Assembly (NCBI GenBank): GCA_017466885.1
Contig: JAFTTH010000009.1
Location: 1 to 64,000, forward strand
Length of the DNA stretch: 64,000 nt
Direction of reading: 5' to 3'
Source of the DNA: Oscillospiraceae bacterium
GTDB lineage: Bacteria; Bacillota; Clostridia; Oscillospirales; Ruminococcaceae
The position numbers and the translations under genes are program-made. Shown here one piece after another: positions 59,885 through 64,000 of the stretch (within the stretch, counting starts at the first letter, position 1; the number at the start of each line of letters is the position of its first letter). The notes under the pieces are model-generated. The model saw only the letters and a list, made by a program, of their open reading frames with translations. It searched no databases and had not been told where the DNA came from.

Positions 59885-60358
59885 ATGCCGGTATTTCCTG
59901 AACTGTTCCAAAACTATATTCTTAATGTGGCGCTGATTGGCTGGGCCTCGGCGCAGCTGATCAAAACAATTTTATTTTTGATTGTCAACCGTAAGTTTGA
60001 CGCAGAGCGGCTGGTGGGCGCGGGCGGAATGCCAAGCTCCCATTCTGCAGCTGTTTGTGCGCTGTTTATTGCCGTTGCGCGGCAAACAGGCGTTCAGTCG
60101 CCCGAATTTGCAATGGCGTTTATTCTTGCAGCCATTGTTATGTATGATGCGATGGGTGTTCGCCGTGCGGCAGGAGAACACGCAAAAGTTCTGAACAAAA
60201 TCGTCTTCCACATTAATAACGATGAGGACGATGAATTTGATCTGGATGATGAAAAAGAGCTGAAGGAATTTTTAGGACATACTCCCTTGCAGGTGGTTTG
60301 CGGCGCAATGCTGGGAATTCTTGTGGCAATTTTAATTCCGGTCAATTTCTTTGGATGA
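59885..60358 (+). CDS. Divergent PAP2 family (DUF212) membrane protein
   Basis: A 157-residue membrane protein like B. subtilis YuiD: NYILNVALIGWASAQLIK, GAGGMPSSHSAAV and MYDAMGVRRAAGEHAKVLN are characteristic. It has an acidic Asp/Glu loop (about 110-130) and a last helix. The SSHS motif resembles acid-phosphatase cores, so it may act on a lipid diphosphate, which would fit between ispA and dxs (inference). Confidence 0.85.
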   Translation: MPVFPELFQNYILNVALIGWASAQLIKTILFLIVNRKFDAERLVGAGGMPSSHSAAVCALFIAVARQTGVQSPEFAMAFILAAIVMYDAMGVRRAAGEHAKVLNKIVFHINNDEDDEFDLDDEKELKEFLGHTPLQVVCGAMLGILVAILIPVNFFG

Positions 60359-60389
60359 GTCAGACTTTATCACCCGGAAAGGAGGGAAG

Positions 60390-62273
60390 ATGGTGAGTAA
60401 AAAGGTGTACCAGCCAACAGAATCGTTGCTGAATCAAATCAATTCTCCGGAGGATCTCCGCAAGCTGGACCGGGAAGCGTTGCCCTTTCTTTGCAAAGAG
60501 ATCCGGGAGATGCTGATTGAGGTCGTTTCCAAAAACGGCGGCCATCTTTCCTCGAACCTTGGAATCGTGGAGGCAACAGTTGCGTTGCATTACGTATTTC
60601 AATCCCCGGAGGATAAAATTCTTTGGGATGTGGGCCATCAAGCCTATGTTCATAAGATTCTCACCGGCCGTCGGGAGCAGTTTTCCACCATCCGTCAGGA
60701 AAACGGTCTCTCCGGTTTCCCAAAGCAGAAGGAAAGCCCACACGATGCGTTTGTGGCAGGACATAGCAGTAACTCTATTTCTGCCGCCCTGGGTATCGCA
60801 AAAGCCGCCCGACTCTCCGGAAAAGAGCAGCATACGGTTGCCGTCATCGGAGACGGCGCCTTGACCGGCGGTGAAGCATATGAAGGGCTCAACAATGCCG
60901 GAAGAAGCAAGGAACGGCTTTGCGTGATTCTAAATGATAACGAGGTTTCCATTTCCAAAAACGTGGGTGCGATTTCCAAGCATCTTGCCAACATCCGGAC
61001 AAAACCCCATTATTTCCGGGCAAAGGACCGGATTGAGGGATTGTTTGATCGCTTGGGAGCGGTAGGCAGACCCTTCAAGAAGCTGATCGTTTCTGTGAAG
61101 AAAATGGTCAAGGACTCCTTATATGACAGTAACCTTTTCGAAAACTTTGGTTTTGTATATCTTGGCCCGGTAGACGGCCACGACTGCAACAGTCTGATTG
61201 ATGTTTTCCAGCGGGCAAAGTCCCTGAACCGCCCGGTTTTGATCCATATGCATACCACAAAGGGCAAGGGGTACTCCTTTGCGGAAGAAAACCCTGGTGC
61301 TTACCACGGAGCCCCCAGCTTTGATGCTGAAAAGGGCGGCCTGGATATCATTTCGGAGGATTGCTTCTCCTGTGTATTCGGAAAAGAGCTTGCCCGCTTG
61401 GCAACAGAGGATCCCGCTATTTGCGCAGTAACTGCCGCTATGAAATACGGCACCGGTCTCCAGTATTTCCGGGACGGAATCCGGGATCGCCTGTTTGACG
61501 TTGGAATCGCAGAACAGCATGCGGTAACCTTCTCCGCCGGTCTGGCCGCTCAGGGAATGAAGCCGGTATTTGCCGTCTATTCCACTTTCCTCCAGCGGGC
61601 TTACGATCAGGTGTTAGAGGATTGTGCCATTGAAAATAACAAGGTCGTTCTTGCGGTGGACCGCGCCGGAATCGTAGGGGAGGACGGAGAAACTCATCAG
61701 GGTATTTTTGATGTTTCTTTCCTGTCTGCAATCCCCGGAATTACCATTTTCTCGCCGTCCTCATATCAAGAGCTGAAGGATGACCTTTTTTCCGCCCTTT
61801 ACCGCACCGATGGTCTTGTGGCGATTCGATATCCCCGCGGTAAAGAACCGGCAGAGCTTGCCGTATTTGATGCAGCCTTTGCCCCTTTCCGCGTAATCGG
61901 GGAAGAGGCTCCCTCTGTTTTGTTGGTGACGTATGGCAGAATCACCGCCCAGGCGATTCTTGCTGTTGAAGCCTTGAAGAGTCACGGCGTTTGTGCGGCT
62001 GTGCTTCAGCTTAATCAAATCCATCCCATTCCGGATGAGGCTATTTTGGAAGCATTGAAGGCCGGGAAAGTCTTTTTCTTTGAAGAAGGAATTGCGAAGG
62101 GTTCGGTTGCGGAGCATTTCGGAGGCCGTCTCCTGCAGGCAGGCTTTTCCGGAACATACCGTTTTCGGGCAATTGATAATCAGTTTGTGCCCCACGCACC
62201 TGCCAAAAATGCGTTGCATCATCTGGGGTTGGATGCGGAAGGTATGGTTTCCTTCGTAAACCAGTTTATTTAG
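60390..62273 (+). CDS. dxs: 1-deoxy-D-xylulose-5-phosphate synthase
   Basis: First enzyme of the MEP isoprenoid pathway, ThDP-dependent, from pyruvate and glyceraldehyde 3-phosphate. In 627 residues: GGHLSSNLG, the ThDP motif GDGALTGG, the linker around KGYSFAEENPGAYHG, DVGIAEQHAVTFSAG with the catalytic Glu and DRAGIVGEDGETHQG. ATG 60390 is 4 bases after AAGGAGG; GTG 60393 is an alternative. Confidence 0.95.
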   Translation: MVSKKVYQPTESLLNQINSPEDLRKLDREALPFLCKEIREMLIEVVSKNGGHLSSNLGIVEATVALHYVFQSPEDKILWDVGHQAYVHKILTGRREQFSTIRQENGLSGFPKQKESPHDAFVAGHSSNSISAALGIAKAARLSGKEQHTVAVIGDGALTGGEAYEGLNNAGRSKERLCVILNDNEVSISKNVGAISKHLANIRTKPHYFRAKDRIEGLFDRLGAVGRPFKKLIVSVKKMVKDSLYDSNLFENFGFVYLGPVDGHDCNSLIDVFQRAKSLNRPVLIHMHTTKGKGYSFAEENPGAYHGAPSFDAEKGGLDIISEDCFSCVFGKELARLATEDPAICAVTAAMKYGTGLQYFRDGIRDRLFDVGIAEQHAVTFSAGLAAQGMKPVFAVYSTFLQRAYDQVLEDCAIENNKVVLAVDRAGIVGEDGETHQGIFDVSFLSAIPGITIFSPSSYQELKDDLFSALYRTDGLVAIRYPRGKEPAELAVFDAAFAPFRVIGEEAPSVLLVTYGRITAQAILAVEALKSHGVCAAVLQLNQIHPIPDEAILEALKAGKVFFFEEGIAKGSVAEHFGGRLLQAGFSGTYRFRAIDNQFVPHAPAKNALHHLGLDAEGMVSFVNQFI

Positions 62274-62304
62274 AGTAATCCAAAGAGAAAAGGAGGGAGC
62301 AAGA

Positions 62305-63126
62305 ATGTCCGTCAAAAAGGAGCGAATTGACGTTTTGATGGTCCAGCAGGGGCTTTCGCCTGGCAGAGATAACGCAAAACGGCTGATTATGTCCGGAATC
62401 GTTTATGTCAACGGCGAAAAGTGTGATAAAGCGGGCCAAACGGTGCCTGAGGATGCTCAAATCGAGGTTCGTGGAAGCACCTGCCCCTTTGTCAGTCGCG
62501 GCGGCAAAAAACTTGCCAAAGCGGTTGAGGTATTCTCGCTCTCTCTTTCAGACTTTGTTTGTATGGATATCGGTGCCTCCACCGGCGGTTTTACCGACTG
62601 TATGTTGCAGAATGGCGCCGCAAAGGTCTATGCTGTGGATGTGGGATACGGTCAGCTTGCCTGGAAATTGCGGAGCGATCCCCGGGTAGTCAACCTGGAA
62701 CGAACCAACATTCGATACCTATCTGAAGAATCTGTCACAGAACCCATTGACTTTTTCAGCGTGGATGTTTCTTTCATCTCCCTTTCTCATGTTTTTCCGG
62801 TGGCTGAACGGTTCACCGGTGAAAACGGTGCCGGAGTCTGCTTGATTAAGCCTCAGTTTGAGGCGGGCAGGGAAAAGGTAGGTAAAAAAGGCGTTGTCCG
62901 AGACCCAAAAGTTCATTTGGAGGTTATTGAAAAGATTCTTGATCTTGTAAAGCAAACAAGCTTTACAGTTATGGGCCTTGATTTTTCCCCCATTAAAGGC
63001 CCGGAAGGAAACATAGAGTACCTTCTTTACTTAAAAAAGGGTGGTCAAGCCGCTGAAATCGACCCACAAGGAGTCGTGGACCGCGCGCACCAAACCCTGG
63101 ACACAGGGAAGGAGGCGTTGGAATGA
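62305..63126 (+). CDS. tlyA: TlyA family rRNA 2'-O-methyltransferase
   Basis: In 273 residues an S4 RNA-binding domain (ERIDVLMVQQGL...GIVYVNGEK) is followed by an FtsJ-like methyltransferase with the SAM loop DIGASTGGFTDC and KPQFEAGREKVGKKG. Related TlyA enzymes methylate 16S and 23S rRNA; B. subtilis YqxC holds the same place between dxs and nadK. ATGA overlap with nadK. Confidence 0.92.
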   Translation: MSVKKERIDVLMVQQGLSPGRDNAKRLIMSGIVYVNGEKCDKAGQTVPEDAQIEVRGSTCPFVSRGGKKLAKAVEVFSLSLSDFVCMDIGASTGGFTDCMLQNGAAKVYAVDVGYGQLAWKLRSDPRVVNLERTNIRYLSEESVTEPIDFFSVDVSFISLSHVFPVAERFTGENGAGVCLIKPQFEAGREKVGKKGVVRDPKVHLEVIEKILDLVKQTSFTVMGLDFSPIKGPEGNIEYLLYLKKGGQAAEIDPQGVVDRAHQTLDTGKEALE

Positions 63127-64000
63127 AATTTCTTCTAATGCCAAACTTCGAAAAAGAACGCGCCGTGGAAATTACATCCCGGGTCTGTGATGTCCTTTCG
63201 GAAATGCAAGTTACCCCTTGCATGAATATTGAAAAGCGGCCCTTTTTTGACCACCCGCTGGTGGAATACGGAAAGTTTTTTGAGCTTCTTTCAGGGGCGG
63301 ATGCTGTTATTGCCATCGGCGGAGACGGAACCATCATTCACGCGGCAAAGCACGCTTCTGAAGTTGGGAGCAATGTTCCTGTGGCAGGAATCAATACCGG
63401 TCGGCTTGGCTTTCTTGCGGCTTTTGAGCCGGATCATCTGGAGGATCTGAAGATCCTCGTTACGGGAGATTACCGGGTAGAAAAGCGGATGATGCTCCGC
63501 ATTGACCTGCTTCGAAAGGATCAGGATCGAATTCTTTACGCCCTAAATGATGCTGTCATTTCCAATTCTGCGGCGGCAAAGCTGATTGACTTTACCATTT
63601 TGATGGATTCCAACCCCATCACCTCCTACCGGGCGGATGGAATGATCTTTGCAACCCCAACCGGATCTACCGCCTATTCTCTTTCGGCAGGCGGCGCGAT
63701 CGTTGACCCGGCGATGGACGCTATTGTCCTGACTCCTATCTGCCCTCACTCAATGTTTTCCCGTTCCTTGATTTTCCCTGCGGAGCATACCTTTGAGCTC
63801 CAGCTTTCCATGCGCCAGGATTGCTCTGCCTTCCTGACCATTGACGGTGTGGAGGCTCTGCCCATCACCCCAGATGACCGGATTCAGATCCGTCAATCTC
63901 ATAAATTCGCGCATATCATCTTCCCCAAGGCATTGGATTTTCATCGGATATTTAATAAAAAAATCATGAAAAGAGGAACGATCCTTGAAGACGAAACGAC
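63123..64000 (+). CDS. nadK: NAD kinase (3' end cut by the window)
   Basis: Makes NADP from NAD and ATP or polyphosphate. 292 codons are visible without a stop. The GGDGT motif (AIGGDGTIIHA), NTGRLGFLA, LNDAVI and the signature TPTGSTAYSLSAGG are present. The frame runs out at the window edge, probably a few codons before its stop, since the next gene seems to begin inside it. Confidence 0.93.
   Translation, partial: MKFLLMPNFEKERAVEITSRVCDVLSEMQVTPCMNIEKRPFFDHPLVEYGKFFELLSGADAVIAIGGDGTIIHAAKHASEVGSNVPVAGINTGRLGFLAAFEPDHLEDLKILVTGDYRVEKRMMLRIDLLRKDQDRILYALNDAVISNSAAAKLIDFTILMDSNPITSYRADGMIFATPTGSTAYSLSAGGAIVDPAMDAIVLTPICPHSMFSRSLIFPAEHTFELQLSMRQDCSAFLTIDGVEALPITPDDRIQIRQSHKFAHIIFPKALDFHRIFNKKIMKRGTILEDET
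63985..64000 (+). CDS. argR: Probable start of argR, first five codons only
   Basis: TTG 63985 lies 6 bases after AGAGGAA inside the end of nadK and reads (M)KTKR, which resembles the start of ArgR/AhrC proteins. argR/ahrC also follows nadK in B. subtilis-type order. Identity rests on position plus five codons. Confidence 0.35.

Overview
The window looks like a chromosomal segment of an endospore-forming Clostridia bacterium, most likely of the Oscillospirales/Ruminococcaceae type (inference). The support is a complete spoIIIAA-AH operon and spoIIM, a type III glutamine synthetase, a phosphofructokinase with pyrophosphate-type active-site residues, frequent TTG/GTG starts behind strong Shine-Dalgarno (SD) sequences, and gene orders that match the Bacillus subtilis yloC-thiN and spoIIIA-recN neighbourhoods. 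Both edges are cut: the left edge enters an array of small hairpins, and the right edge cuts nadK and the first codons of a probable argR.

Layout. 1-360: hairpin array, then tRNA-Ala(CGC) and tRNA-Trp(CCA) on the minus strand with promoter and terminator. 390-6,050: dapA, htrA, an unknown small gene, murA and a divergent PRPP synthetase. 6,211-19,830: one long plus-strand housekeeping run: yicC, remA, gmk, rpoZ, priA, def, fmt, a zinc metallopeptidase, rsmB, rlmN, prpC, prkC, rsgA, thiN. Compared with B. subtilis it lacks coaBC and rpe. 19,870-20,990: a tiny membrane protein with an Asp/Cys-rich tail and a NERD-domain protein. 21,095-29,940: a DeoR regulator with its operator-like repeats, then pyrophosphate-type phosphofructokinase, a SorE-like sugar-phosphate reductase and a full 2-oxo acid dehydrogenase complex (E2, E3, fused E1 alpha-beta), closed by a terminator. 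30,030-32,700: an AT-rich accessory pair: a secreted ricin-lectin/papain-like protease and a secreted membrane-anchored partner.

32,707-38,006 (minus): an ABC exporter remnant lacking its first membrane helices, a YesL-type membrane protein with a zinc ribbon, an unusual tyrosine recombinase, spoIIM and proC. 38,257-46,700 (plus): glnN, a histidine-kinase-like protein that has lost its phosphoacceptor, pcrA, a membrane metallopeptidase-like protein, rlmB and a FAD oxidoreductase. 46,743-50,478 (minus): a SWIM/SNF2 helicase and ogt. 50,582-55,611: the spoIIIA operon behind a good sigma-E promoter. 55,612-64,000: asp23, nusB, a TsaD paralogue, xseA, xseB, ispA, a DUF212 membrane protein, dxs, tlyA, nadK and the start of argR.

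How the genes work together: the two large conserved runs serve translation, replication restart, rRNA modification, Ser/Thr kinase signalling, isoprenoid precursor synthesis and sporulation. The least explained parts are the DeoR/SorE/dehydrogenase operon, the ricin-protease pair, the kinase-like protein behind glnN, the catalytically altered recombinase and the hairpin array at the left edge.
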